Shown here: piece after piece, positions 1 to 11,574 of the stretch
Layout of the letters: every line of letters starts with the position of its first letter
How positions within the stretch are numbered: position 1 is the first letter of the stretch
Assembly: GCF_036898095.1 (NCBI RefSeq)
Contig: NC_090744.1
Coordinates: 7,101,718 to 7,165,717, forward strand
Direction of reading: 5' to 3'
DNA: 64,000 nucleotides
Origin: Palaemon carinicauda
Lineage: Eukaryota; Arthropoda; Malacostraca; Decapoda; Palaemonidae
Notes under the pieces: model-generated
What the model was told of the DNA's origin: nothing
Database searches by the model: none
The model's input: the letters and a program-made list of their open reading frames with translations, nothing else
Position numbers and translations under genes: made by a program

Positions 1-885
1 CCTTATGTACAATTACAAGAAGCTAAAAGTTTTATAGATTTTTCTAAGGGGGATGCGAGTGCGTATTTAAGAGGTGTTTCATTTCAAGAAGCAGTTACCT
101 GGGATGATTTCAAAGTTAGGGTACGCGCGGTCTATTGGGGGGAAGAAGCCTTGGATGTAGTATTAACGTTAAGAAATACACTTAATCAAGCCACTATGAA
201 TCGGCTTAATGTTATTGAGAGAGCAGCTCTCATAGCTGATAGGCTTAATGAATATCAGGATATTTTAGGTAATTCCACTTGGGTTACTAGACATAACATC
301 TCCGTTAAAGATTTTTTACGATTAATGTATTCAACTTGCATGACACTTATGTTGCCTGAAGCTTTAGTGCGGTGTTTTGATAAAAAGTTAACGCCTGCAA
401 GTACGGAATTGGATGTATATAAAAAGATAAAAAAACACATGGCTAAATGTCCAGATCTCGATCCCGTGTTAACTCAAGTTTTTGCATAGAATGAAACAAA
501 GCCACAAACAGTGAACATAGTTAATAATAGTCAAGTAGCGGGAATGACGTGTTATAATTGCAAACGTCAAGGTCACTTGAGCGCGGACTGCGGAACGAAA
601 TTTTGTTCGATACATAATAGTTCGAAACATTCACACAGTCCGTGTTACTCGTGTAAGACACAACAGAATCCCAGAAATACACAGTCAATTCCACAGTCAG
701 TTCCATATGGAAATAAAAAGAAAAATCCTCATTATAACAATAAGAAGAAACAACCAAATGTCAATGCAGTTCAGAGTCCGAAACAAACAAACACTTCGAA
801 TATCGCTGAGCCTGGGTCGTCAAACCAGACCTCGCAAGGTCAGACTAATTTTCAAAATGTGCAGAGCAAAGCAAATACCACATAG
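1..885 (+). pseudogene. gag: gag remnant with one CCHC zinc knuckle
   Basis: The frame is open from base 1, so the true start is outside the window. It is broken by an in-frame TAG at 487-489 and then continues in the same frame to 883-885. The upstream part is helical and lacks other known motifs, as expected for a capsid region. Downstream of the stop is a nucleocapsid knuckle C-YN-C-KRQG-H-LSAD-C (C-X2-C-X4-H-X4-C), followed by a second Cys/His-rich stretch and a basic, Asn/Gln-rich tail. The role in the family is to assemble the particle and bind genomic RNA. The pol frame overlaps the last 37 bases in the -1 frame, but no clear slippery heptamer is visible. Confident as Gag because of the knuckle and its position before pol. 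Confidence 0.8.
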
Positions 886-2477
886 TTAACTCCAGTGGGG
901 AAGAGAGTGATGTTGGGTCAAGGTCATTCATGTCAACATCAATAGTATTGAATAATAAATTTAATGTTTTATCAGATAATTGTGAGGCAATAGATTTTCC
1001 TATGAAACACACGGCCGAATTAAGTAAAACAGTGCATGCTCCCTTAGATTTGCAACGAATTCATACGATAATAAGCCAAAATGAGTTACGCCCAACCTTA
1101 TATGCTGTAAATTTAGAACACAAATCCTTTACGTTATTTTTTTACTCTGGTAGTCCACGTAATATCATGGATTTGAAGACACATCATTTTTTTTCGAACT
1201 TTCCGATTGAAAAATCCGGAGTTAGACTCTCGGGTATAGGAAATAATGAATTAAATGTCATAGGCATAACTCATGTTCAATTCTAAGTCGGTAAACGCAC
1301 GTTTGCCGATACATTTGTTGTTGTACAAAACATTGATATGTAATCAGCTGTAATTATAGGATACCCATCTATGGGAAATCAAAACATTATCTTAGCCCCT
1401 GCCAAGCACGGCGTGTATATCAAAGGGAAATTCTATAAGTCTTCTAATACCTTAAAATCAGAGACGGCAAATGTAACCGTAACGTACGTTGAAGAACCAA
1501 TAACTTGTCTCACTAATAAAGAAATAATATACGCGACTCAGCAGAATTCTCGTTCACCAGTAATATCATCTTGCACGCAATATATCGAGCAAAACGTACC
1601 TTCGAATTTAATAGTGCAAATAAAGAAAACATTACCGGGATCTGAAATATTAATCCTTTCCGACACTTTGAAAACTAACGGATTGTCTGTCACACAAGAT
1701 ATTTATACAGTAGGCTCACTTCAACAATGTAATATTGAAGTCTGTAATCATTTAAATAACACTTTAGTAATTCACAAAAATCAACATATCTTGGATGTAG
1801 AAGTTTATAAACATCGTATTCTTACCGTTGCTGAAATCAATCACTCTCAATCAGTTGCGGATGAATCCCTTTTGCAATCTATTGAAAATAAAATCAATAA
1901 AGACATTCAAGACGAAGAAATTCAGCAGAAATTTTTCGGAATTTTAACTAAATATCATGATGTTTTTTTCACTACGGATGGATCCTTAGGAAAAACAGAT
2001 GTGATCGAGCATCAAATAAGGTTAAAGGACAAGCAGAAAATTATCTATGTACCCTCGTACAGACTCCCTATGAAATTCCAGAATGAAATAAATGATGAAG
2101 TAGGTGAAATGCTAGAAGAAGGAGTCATTAGGAAATCAAACAGCCCTTATAATTTTCCATTAATAGTTGTACCGAAAAAAGATCGAACATGGCGTATCTG
2201 CGTAAACTTCCGTCGTCTAAACGAGGAGACGATCCCTGATCGATTCCCAGTGCCATATACTGACGATATTTTGTCTTTGTTAGGTCAGAATAAATATTTT
2301 ACCAGTTTGGACTTACTTAAAGGCTTTCACCAGATATCATTAGCAGAAGATAGTATCCCAGACACAGCCTTCAGCACAGCCAGGGGACATTATGAATTTT
2401 TACGGATGCCTTTTGGTTTACGTTGTGCTCCTATAACATTTACAAGAATGATTAACATAGTGTTTAAAACTTGTTAG
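849..2477 (+). pseudogene. pol: pol remnant, first part: protease and reverse transcriptase N-terminal half
   Basis: This frame is -1 relative to gag and is open from 849. Two in-frame stops break it, TAA at 1284-1286 and TAA at 1341-1343. The retropepsin site appears as F-F-Y-S-G-S-P, where D-S/T-G is expected, so the catalytic Asp is replaced by Tyr and the protease would be inactive. From about 1950 the RT follows: a region ending in a VIRKSNSPYNFPLIVVPKKD segment, then a LDLLKGFHQI segment holding the first catalytic Asp, then an MPFGLRCAP segment. The frame closes at 2475-2477. The catalytic MDD box lies in the next frame, so there is a frame change near 2470. The domain order fits Ty3/gypsy pol closely. 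Confidence 0.85.
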
Positions 2478-3643
2478 GGGATATATTGCATGCCTATATG
2501 GATGATCTTGTAATCTTTTCCAACACCTTAGAAGAACATTTACATAAGTTAGAACTAGTACTACAGAGATTAAGACAACATAACTTAAGTGTAAAGATTA
2601 GTAAGTGTGAATTTTTCAAAACAGAATTAATATATTTGTGTTTCATGGTGTCAAGCGAAGGTCTTAAAGTAGTCCATGATAAGGTGTCGGCTATACGTAA
2701 TTTTCCCATACCTACTAATGTCAAGGGAATACAGCAATTTCTGGGTTGTAGTGGATATTACAGGCGTTTTATAAGCAACTATTCAATAATAGCCGCTCCT
2801 TTAACTGATCTTACGAAGAAGGGCGTAGATTTCATATGGTCTGAGCATCATCAACAGGCGTTTCATACCTTGAAAGATGAACTGTGTAGTTCTCCTATCT
2901 TAAAATTTCCTGACTTCGGTAAGGAATTCTTCATTGCAACAGACGCCTCAGACTTAGGAGTAGGAGGGGTATTGCTTCAGCAATATGATAAACAATTTTT
3001 CCCGATAGCTTTTTATTCTCGAAAATTGAGAACTTCCGAAAGTAAGTATGCAGTAATAGACAAGGAAGGACTAGCTATTGTTAATTCACTAGTGCATTTT
3101 AAGTTCATAATTTACGGTTATCCCGTTAAGGTTCTTACAGACCATAAACCACTAACCGAGTTCTTTAAAGGCTTCAACCACAGCCCTAAACGAACTCGGT
3201 GGCATTTGATCATTCAAGATTTTGGCGTAAGAATCGGGTATTTACCTGGGAAAGCAAATATCATTGCGGATGCATTATCACGCAACCCCGTGTCATCTTG
3301 TACGGAGCCTTTAGCTGAATTGATAGATATATAAACCTCCTTGCCTATTGTTAAAACGATATCTGAACAAGAAGATTTAGGCTGGAGCGCTGAATTATTA
3401 CAGACTAAGCAAAGAAAAGATCAGAAAATAGAAACAATTATAAATGCTTTGAAAGGCAATCATAAGGAAAAGGGATATATAAAGTATAAGCAGCAGAATT
3501 ATATAATCAAAGATAATATTCTGTGTAGGACTGTGACAAGGAAAACCCGCAATACACCACATGTAACTAACGACCAGGTAGTAGTACCAATCTCACTTAT
3601 TTCCACTGTCCTGAATTGGTTGCATTCAAATTCATTACATTGA
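2471..3643 (+). pseudogene. pol: pol remnant, second part: RT palm and thumb, RNase H, start of integrase
   Basis: This continues the upstream RT frame after a frame change near 2470. The YMDD catalytic box is near the start (AYMDDLVIFS), followed by the thumb and connection with a GCSGYYRRFI segment. RNase H follows with TDASDLG, an FYSRKL segment, TDHKPL and ADALSR, so its four acidic positions are recognisable. An in-frame TAA at 3332-3334 falls in the RNase H to integrase linker. A second in-frame stop, TGA at 3641-3643, cuts the integrase HHCC zinc domain between its two histidine positions. Downstream coding resumes in the same frame. The protein would have copied RNA to DNA and removed the RNA strand. 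Confidence 0.85.
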
Positions 3644-4630
3644 CACCCGGGGTTCTCATTAATGTCACAGAAAGCCAAATCATTGTTTTATTGGCATACG
3701 ATGCTTACAGATATAAAAAGACACATGGCTAATTGTCGCACATGTCAGGAAAACAAAGGGCATACGAAAACACCTGTCAGCCTAGGGGCTTATCCCGTGC
3801 CCAATCAACCCTTTGAAAGAATACATTTAGATTTGTTAACAGGATTTTACGAGTCAGACAGAGGAAATAAGCACCTCTTAGTAATTATAGATGCTTTAAC
3901 TCGATATACAGAACTAATAGCGCTTAAAACTAAAACTGCGTTTGAATGCGCTAGGAAGTTTTACGAGTGTTACATATGTAAACATGGAATTCCACACATG
4001 ATAATCTCAGACTCGGGTGGTGAATTTAATAATCACTTTCTTACCTCATTGTGTGAATTCCTTAGCATAAAGAAAATAAATACCATGATATATCACCCAG
4101 AGTCGAATGGGCTAATGGAAAGAGCAAATAGAAAAGTTTTAAATATATTAAGAGTAACACTAGGGGGATCAGACCCCAACTGGGATATTGCAATACCGGC
4201 GGAACTGAGTACTCTGAATCATTCATATAATATATCAATTAAAATGTCACCGCATGAAGCATTGTTTGGTACCCCAGTTAGAACGCCTTTCCATGTATTA
4301 ACGCCTACAACTAATCTATCAAATCCTTTAAAAGAATGTATAAATGCAAGCAAAAGTCGATATGATATCCTTCGAAAGAATTTAGAAGAATCACAAATCA
4401 TAATGAAAAGGAATCATGATAAAATAGCGAAGCCAACTAAAACATATACCGTGGGTGATAACGTGTATATACAGATAAATGTGCGTAAAGGACTCAATTA
4501 TAAACTAACACCTAAGTTTGAAGGCCCATTTAACATTTTGGAAACATTAACGGCCAATAGGTTTAGAGTTCAAAACGTATCCTAACCCATGGATGAGAGA
4601 ATAGTACCATTGGCTCACAAAAGAAATTAG
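3644..4630 (+). pseudogene. pol: pol remnant, third part: integrase
   Basis: This is in the same frame as the upstream pol segment, after the TGA at 3641-3643. It contains the second half of the HHCC zinc domain (C-RT-C), then the DDE catalytic core: Asp in the HLDLL segment, Asp in IISDSGGEF and Glu in LMERANR. A C-terminal segment rich in basic residues contains the usual 'F-E-G-P-F' motif of Ty3-type integrases. The frame meets TAA at 4583-4585 and, if read through, TAG at 4628-4630, so the natural end is uncertain. The core looks complete. Its role was to insert the cDNA into host DNA. Confidence 0.85.
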
Positions 4631-4723
4631 AAAAAAAAAGAAAAAGAGGGAAAGAAGTGAGGGAAAAATTTTTTATTTGTGTGATTAAAAGTTTTCTTCT
4701 TAATGCAGGAGTAATTACATATA

Positions 4724-4739
4724 TTTTTCTCGTTACAGG
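4724..4739 (+). promoter_or_regulatory. Candidate splice acceptor for the envelope-like frame
   Basis: A pyrimidine-rich stretch ends in TTACAG at 4738, ten bases before the ATG at 4748. In errantivirus-type elements the env frame is translated from a spliced subgenomic RNA, so an acceptor here would fit. A second, weaker AG lies at 4707-4708. No donor can be tested because the leader is outside the window. Confidence 0.35.
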
Positions 4740-4747
4740 TTTCCAAG

Positions 4748-5764
4748 ATGAATTTTTTGTTGTTGGGAGTGATATTGTTCGCTCAGACATTTTTCTCGTG
4801 TGGGATGAGCTCTACAAGTATAGATTTTAAATATGGCACTATAGTTGAAAGACAAGAAGACATTTTTATTACATCGAGCAACGTAGTTGTAGAAGTGAAT
4901 ATGCAAGCAATTTTTCTTCCAGAGAATGATGTGTCTAGCTTAAAAGCCGCCATTTCAAGGTTTTCTGTCTTAGTAGATGAGTTGCATAGAAAACATTTTC
5001 ATTTGACTACGGAGAGTTCGCTTGGATCGACATTAAAAGTTGCAGAGATGCTATCTGATGACTTGCAAAATAAGACTTACGAGACAGAATCTTTGGCTTG
5101 TGACATTTTGATGTGGACTGTAGGACACGAACATAAAGAAAGACGAAATCCGTTTATTTATGCTGCATTAAACATCTTTGGGTCTATTGCAAGTTTAGGT
5201 TTAGGAATTTTTAATCGTCTTAAGATTAGTAATCAAAATAAGAAAATTGAGTTCTTGACTCATGAAGATGAATTGGTTATGTCAGAACTATGGAATCAGT
5301 TAGATTCAATCAATAAAATTATGGATTTAGTAAATGAACATTCAAATAACATCATTTAGATTATGGAAGTACAGGATTTGTTGGCAACGTTAACGTATTA
5401 TGATTCAAAGATAGATCACATACATAAGAGAATTGCTCATTTCATTGAGAAATCCAAGGATTATGTAGAAGCTATCACGTTAGCTACTAAAGGTGTACTC
5501 TCGCCCCATTTGTTGCCTATATATTACTTAAAGTTAGTTCTGGAGAACGGAAGGGATAAACTAGGCTATGTTCCTTTGTTAGGCGAACGTAGGATAGAAT
5601 TTTATTACAGCCTAATTACAGTAAGCGTTGAAAATAACAAGATTAGGATTACAATTCCCTTTGATTCTTCTGATGCCTGGCAATCTTACAGGATATCACC
5701 ATTTCCGACTTTCATGACAAATCACTCAAATCCAGTAATATCCAGTTTGACAGGACACTATTGA
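4748..5764 (+). pseudogene. env: Envelope-like glycoprotein remnant, N-terminal part
   Basis: A hydrophobic signal peptide of about 19 residues starts at 4748 (MNFLLLGVILFAQ). About 130 residues in, a basic K-E-R-R cluster precedes a stretch of roughly 20 mostly hydrophobic, Gly/Ala/Phe-rich residues, which resembles a protease cleavage site followed by a fusion peptide. The frame stops at 5357-5359 (TAG) and resumes in the same frame at 5363, just after it, running to 5762-5764. The resumed part contains a heptad-like, helix-prone segment. The protein family cannot be named from the sequence alone; position after integrase and the signal peptide, cleavage, hydrophobic-segment order suggest a membrane fusion protein. 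It is inactive because of stops. Confidence 0.6.
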
Positions 5765-6444
5765 TTTCCCCAGACAAGGAAACATATACGGTCATTAAAG
5801 ACTTAAATCAATTAACTCACTGTTCAGACGCAATGGATAGAAAAATATGTACAGCGGACTCATATGAATTCCATAAAAACTTAATGGATTCATGCGAGTT
5901 AGGTATAGTGCTAGACGATGCTCTCTCCCATACAAGTTAAAATTGTCTGGATAAGCTTTATCCCTTTGACAATAATGAGTTCAATTGCAGACTGAACAAT
6001 GGCTCGTGGATACGATACGACAAGGACGACTTCAATGTATCATGCCCGGACGGATCCACGTCCTTTGCACACATCTTTGTTGCAGCAGATGGTTGTATCG
6101 GGACTTCCCCTAATTCCATGGTGACCGGGCTAAGGACAATCATCAGAGAATGAGCCTACTTCGCGAAATTCACGAGGACGTCTATAATGCCAGCACTACC
6201 TCTCCCATACACCAAACAGGTAGCCAAGCGGTTGATGAAATTGACCAAGATGGACCACCTGTCACCGACTTATAAGGAATTTCTTCACCCCATACTACTA
6301 GCAGGATTAAGTTTGACGGTGATGATATTTATCGCCGTGAACATCCTTGTTTGGCGTAGGTTACGGAACAGTTGGAAGCTAAAACGGAACGTTTCGCCAT
6401 GTCCAGACAAAACTCCTTGTTTAATTCAGTTTAAAGCCGTTTGA
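5761..6444 (+). pseudogene. env: Envelope-like glycoprotein remnant, cysteine-rich and transmembrane part
   Basis: Coding continues from the upstream env piece in a shifted frame. It contains several Cys residues (for example around 5827, 5854 and 5893) and a putative N-glycosylation site, as expected of an ectodomain. In-frame stops lie at 5938-5940 and 6151-6153. Between about 6150 and 6270 another frame gives a more plausible hydrophilic stalk, so there are probably two more frame changes. The last piece, starting at 6187, holds one clear transmembrane segment of about 22 residues (ILLAGLSLTVMIFIAVNILV) followed by an Arg/Lys-rich tail ending at 6442-6444. This is a type I membrane protein end. 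Family unknown. Confidence 0.55.
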
Positions 6445-6708
6445 AGTGGCCACCTCATTCGCTAAACGAGTAAAATGCTCTGGAAATTGTGTGTGTACGA
6501 AAAGCAGTTAGTACGCTAGTAATATGAAATTGAAGAAATTATTGAACATTGCATTGTTAAAAAACATTTAAAAAAAAAAACATTAAAAAAAAATATAAAT
6601 CATTTTTTCTCTCGGCATCTAATAAAATATATAAGCCGGAATGTTAAAAGAAAAGAGAAAAAAAAAATATAACAGAATCTATGGGCATCTAATAATATAT
6701 ATCAGCCC

Positions 6709-7857
<1,149 letters not shown>

Positions 7858-8775
7858 CACACTAATACATACACTTAAGCTTGCACTTACACCTTCTTCA
7901 TATACATAGACATCTACGTATACTCCTACACTACACGTATATACATACGATCAGCTCCCAAGACCCCTCTTCATCAAGCTAAGACCAGGGAGGGCCAGGC
8001 AATGGGTGCTGATGATTTAGCGAACAGACCTAGTCTCCCCAAAAAGCCCATGTACCGAATTAACCTCTGTTTCATTACTCCTATTCTTCATTTTCCTTTA
8101 TATATATATCTCTATTGCTATCCACTTTCCTTCATATTTATCAAATTCTATAAACCATTTTTTCTCTCGCCCAAAACCTGAGTTTCCTTCATTAGTTACA
8201 CGACTCTCTTTGACGCATTTCAAGTTTTCTCTTTATCTTTGCAACCAGACCTATTTTTTCCTCGTTCGACGCTGACTCACTCGACAAACCCGTTTGAAAT
8301 ATTTTGTTTTTTATTTACCTAATATCATTCACAGAGAGTAAATTTATAACTTTACATCACCTATGTTTACGCAAAATGTAGATGAAGTTATGTAAAGTTT
8401 ATATCACTCTGTAGATGATAAAATAATGTCTTAATACCATTTATCAATGTGGAGAATCGGTATACATGACTGTACTGTATAAGGTTTTGAAAATCAAAAG
8501 TGATTTATTTACGTATACTAGGAAATAAAGCTCATATCTTTACTTTTAACAATAGTCATAAATGGAATGATTAATGTTAAATTCTTCACTTACACCAACA
8601 TTTGAAAATGGTATATATGACGATTCTTCTTCTTGGAGAAAGTGGATCAAAGCCATACGGGAAACGCAGAACGCGGTTAGGATGAGATGAAAACAGACAG
8701 AATTACTCAAGCGATGACTGGACGTGAGGGGAGCCGGTGATAAAGTCTACGGGAGATTACCTTCGCACTTTGGTC
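7858..8775. repeat. Dispersed repeat, simple-form copy (homologous to 22843-23770 and 25490-25910)
   Basis: The first 190 bases (to about 8050) share 'GATCAGC..CCAAGACCCCTCTTCATCAAGC' and 'GGGAGGGCCAGGCAATG' with the SINE pieces elsewhere in the window. The following part, with a TATTGCTATCCACTTTCCTT segment, is the single-copy form of the 68-bp unit amplified at 23-25.5 kb. The last part (8340-8770) reappears at 25490-25915. No coding capacity is visible. Confidence 0.8.
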
Positions 8776-9149
8776 TTTATTAGGCTGCTGAACGTAGCAA
8801 ATCCTCGCATATTTTCTGAGTTTTCTTACACCTCTATTATGGAAGTTGCTAATTTATGCAAGAAGGGTATTAGTATACAGGATGTCGAAAAGTTTTGGCC
8901 ATTTTTTTTTTCTTTTTTATAATAAACTGTTAAAAAACCCGTCATTTTAATTAGGATACAGCGACCGCAATTTTTACCCTACTTTGTTATTGTGACCTGG
9001 CCTTAAAAATAATATTATTACTCGAGTTGATTTTCTAATGACTCACCTGCAGATTCCTAAACAGGTTAAGTTAAGGGAACTTTTTAATGAAGTTTCTTAC
9101 CATTTGGCTTCACTTCGGGATAACTTTATAATAAAAGATTTTTGTTTTA
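8776..9149. other. No feature recognised
   Basis: AT-rich sequence with short frames only. A 61-residue frame at 8737-8922 begins inside the repeat and has no recognisable motif. Confidence 0.5.
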
Positions 9150-9219
9150 AATAAAATATCTATGGGCTTGGGGGAAGGTTGAAATTTTCAGTTAGTAATT
9201 GAATTATCCTTTTATATTG

Positions 9220-9309
<90 letters not shown>

Positions 9310-9382
9310 AAATTAAATTTCAATGGGCTTGAGGGGAGGTTGAAATATTTAGTTAGTAATTGAGTTATCTTTTTATACTGAG

Positions 9383-9458
<76 letters not shown>

Positions 9459-9535
9459 TTGAATTAAATTTCAAGGGGCTTGAGGAAGTTTGAAATATTC
9501 AGTTAGTAATGGAGTAATCTTTTTATACTGAGCCC

Positions 9536-9606
<71 letters not shown>

Positions 9607-9625
9607 ACTCTCTCTCTGTGTTACA
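9150..9625. repeat. Three tandem ~155-bp modules, each ending in a (CT)n tract
   Basis: The motif 'GGGCTTG(A/G)GG...TTAGTAATTGA.TTATC.TTTTATA' occurs at about 9160, 9325 and 9475, each followed by 70-90 bases of CT. The third tract starts with a run of about 13 C. The module and its microsatellite were duplicated together. Confidence 0.9.
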
Positions 9626-9879
9626 TGAATACTAGAACATGAAATACCTAAGAAAAAGTACAATAGGTTTGATATTAAGAAGCAATTTAATATATCATGA
9701 TTGTAAATAGGCTATTTCCAAATCATAAAATGAGAATTACTTAATTCAATCAAACTAAGAATATTAAAATTATTGAAAATAATAACATATATATTCACAA
9801 TTTGACCGGGAACTCTGGTTCGTTTTCTCTCTAGTTTCAAAATCCTTTTATGACTTGCTATAAGAGACTTAATATTTTT

Positions 9880-9990
<111 letters not shown>

Positions 9991-10436
9991 ATCGATATAA
10001 ACGTATCATTAGTGAAATGCACCTCAGAGATTAGTTTATTTTTTATTTCTTTTTTTTTTAAAGACAATCGTAGCTTAGCTTTTTCTGCTAGTAGTTCTTT
10101 TAGGTTTTACTATTTTTATAATTTGTAAAATATTACGTTTACTGATCACTGCTTTTAATGCTGTATAACTTTTATGTATAAGTATATATTCTAAACATAG
10201 CTGGGTGAACTACATGTGAACCGAGAGATTATATTTTGTAAATATGTTGTCGATATAAAATTTAAAAGAATCTAATATTTACATTCGTTTCGTCAGAGAA
10301 TTCAGAAATGCAAACCTTTCGGTTTTCAATGAACTAGAATTCTACTAAAATATTCTAATCTTGAGCGGTTGAGCAAAATTTTGAAATTAAATTCTTCAAA
10401 TATATAATTTTTCCTATGCTGTATGATCCAAAATAC

Positions 10437-10690
10437 TGTACCAACCGTGTGTCACACAATTGTACATAATTCCTTTTGTATATATTATGCTTGTATCTTC
10501 GCTCCTCCCTCGCACTAAAACGAACATGAAAATTCCTGTCTGGTTTTTCCTCTGTAATATTGTCTGTCTTGTGAACTTGTTATGTCCTGTTGCCTTGAGG
10601 TTTTGTATATAAGGAGAGTGTTCCACAATAATATAACTCAGTCGTTTCCAATCTGCCTTTGAGTTCATACCCTTACTCGCTGCCGTCACA
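10437..10690 (+). repeat. 5' LTR of the CsRn1-like element
   Basis: 254 bp, begins TGTACCAACC and ends GCCGTCACA. Nearly identical to 14577-14830. Carries the core promoter described separately. Confidence 0.97.
10606..10643 (+). promoter_or_regulatory. LTR core promoter: TATA box and initiator
   Basis: TATATAAG at 10606-10613 is followed 25 bases later by TCAGTC (10638-10643), which fits the arthropod initiator consensus TCAKTY with the A at 10640. The spacing of about 34 bases from TATA to +1 is in the normal range. The same pair exists in the 3' LTR. Confidence 0.6.
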
Positions 10691-10691
10691 T

Positions 10692-10708
10692 TGGTGACCC
10701 CGGAAGTC
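10692..10708 (+). other. Primer binding site, tRNA-Trp type
   Basis: TGGTGACCCCG starts one base after the 5' LTR. CsRn1-group elements use tRNA-Trp, whose complement begins TGGTGACCCCGACGTG. The first 11 bases agree here and the rest only partly. Confidence 0.75.
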
Positions 10709-10764
10709 GACTCGCTCCCACTGCCTTCCACCACCACCTCCCTCGCCCCTTCATCGTTGGTACT

Positions 10765-11574
10765 ATGACGGAGGCTGACTCTACTCCGGCAGTTGGCACT
10801 GCGGCCGCCCCATTGAAACTTTCACCGTTCGGAGAAGCGTTCGCTTGGTTTCAACGCGCTGAAGTCCACTTTCGTATCAGGGGCGTGACTCGCTCAACCA
10901 CCAAAGCGGATTATGTTCTCACGGCGATACCCGAGGACACCTTCCCAGAAATATCCGACTGGCTTTGTGAACAAGGAGACACCCCAATAGCGTATGACGC
11001 CCTCAAATCATACCTTCTGCAGCAGTACTCGCCGTCGCCAGCCGCCCGTATAGCAAAGCTTTTTCAGCTCTCGCAACAACCGTTGGGGGACCAAAGGGCT
11101 TCGCTTGCCCTCAGGGAAATGACCAGTATCGCTCGCCTTGAACCTGCCGCAGACGGCTCTCCTCGTGAGGTGAACCTACTCTGTGCCCTTTGGATAAGCC
11201 GTTTACCTGAACCTGTGCGCGCTGCCATACCCGATGTCGATAGTTTACCCATAAAGGACTTGATGACCAAAGCCGACGCTCTTATGGACAGCCACTTCAA
11301 GACCTCCATCAACGCCTCCACCCCTGACGACGAGGATGCCTATTCAACGTCAACCGAAGCTGACATGAATGCCGTAGGACATACACGCCTACTCCGTGAC
11401 GTGCCGAAGCGGCGACAAGGCCGCCCACCACCCACCAATCGCTCGCGCCCCAACGAACGACTTCTAAAGCCACCTTCTACCTCCCATCCACCGCAGTTTT
11501 GCTACTACCACTTCAGATTCGAGGCAACCGCGAAGAAATGTGCCGAAGATTATCAGTGGCCAAAAAACGTGTAA
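10765..11574 (+). CDS. gag: Gag polyprotein of the CsRn1-like element
   Basis: 269 residues, uninterrupted. The N-terminal two thirds has the capsid pattern seen in this group: F-AWFQRAEVHFR, then a TKADYVLTAIPE segment and a LREM segment. The C-terminal finger is of the unusual CsRn1 CHCC form: C-YY-H at about residues 248-251, then a second Cys about ten residues later. The last expected Cys is Tyr in the AEDYQW segment, so the finger is probably weakened. The start ATG at 10765 follows a leader of about 55 bases after the primer site. Gag ends at TAA 11572-11574, four bases after a -1 slippery heptamer. It would assemble the particle and bind the element RNA in the cytoplasm. Confidence 0.9.
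   Translation: MTEADSTPAVGTAAAPLKLSPFGEAFAWFQRAEVHFRIRGVTRSTTKADYVLTAIPEDTFPEISDWLCEQGDTPIAYDALKSYLLQQYSPSPAARIAKLFQLSQQPLGDQRASLALREMTSIARLEPAADGSPREVNLLCALWISRLPEPVRAAIPDVDSLPIKDLMTKADALMDSHFKTSINASTPDDEDAYSTSTEADMNAVGHTRLLRDVPKRRQGRPPPTNRSRPNERLLKPPSTSHPPQFCYYHFRFEATAKKCAEDYQWPKNV
11562..11568 (+). promoter_or_regulatory. -1 ribosomal frameshift site A AAA AAC
   Basis: In the gag frame the codons read cca-aaa-aac-gtg-taa, so A AAA AAC (11562-11568) is in exactly the phase needed for tandem slippage. The gag stop follows at 11572-11574, and pol is open in the -1 frame across this point. A downstream structure was not tested. Confidence 0.75.

Larger units (their letters stand above)
1..6444 (+). 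mobile_element. Env-bearing Ty3/gypsy-type LTR retrotransposon, decayed and cut by the left window edge
   Basis: The order gag zinc knuckle, protease, reverse transcriptase, RNase H, integrase, then a third frame with a signal peptide and a C-terminal membrane segment is that of an envelope-carrying Ty3/gypsy element (errantivirus-like layout). The 5' LTR, primer site and gag start lie left of the window. No repeat that could be called the 3' LTR with confidence is visible; the sequence after 6444 is a candidate. The copy is dead: every module carries stops or frame changes, and the protease has lost its catalytic aspartate. What is seen: motifs, order and lesions. What is inferred: that the third frame was an envelope protein. 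Confidence 0.85.
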
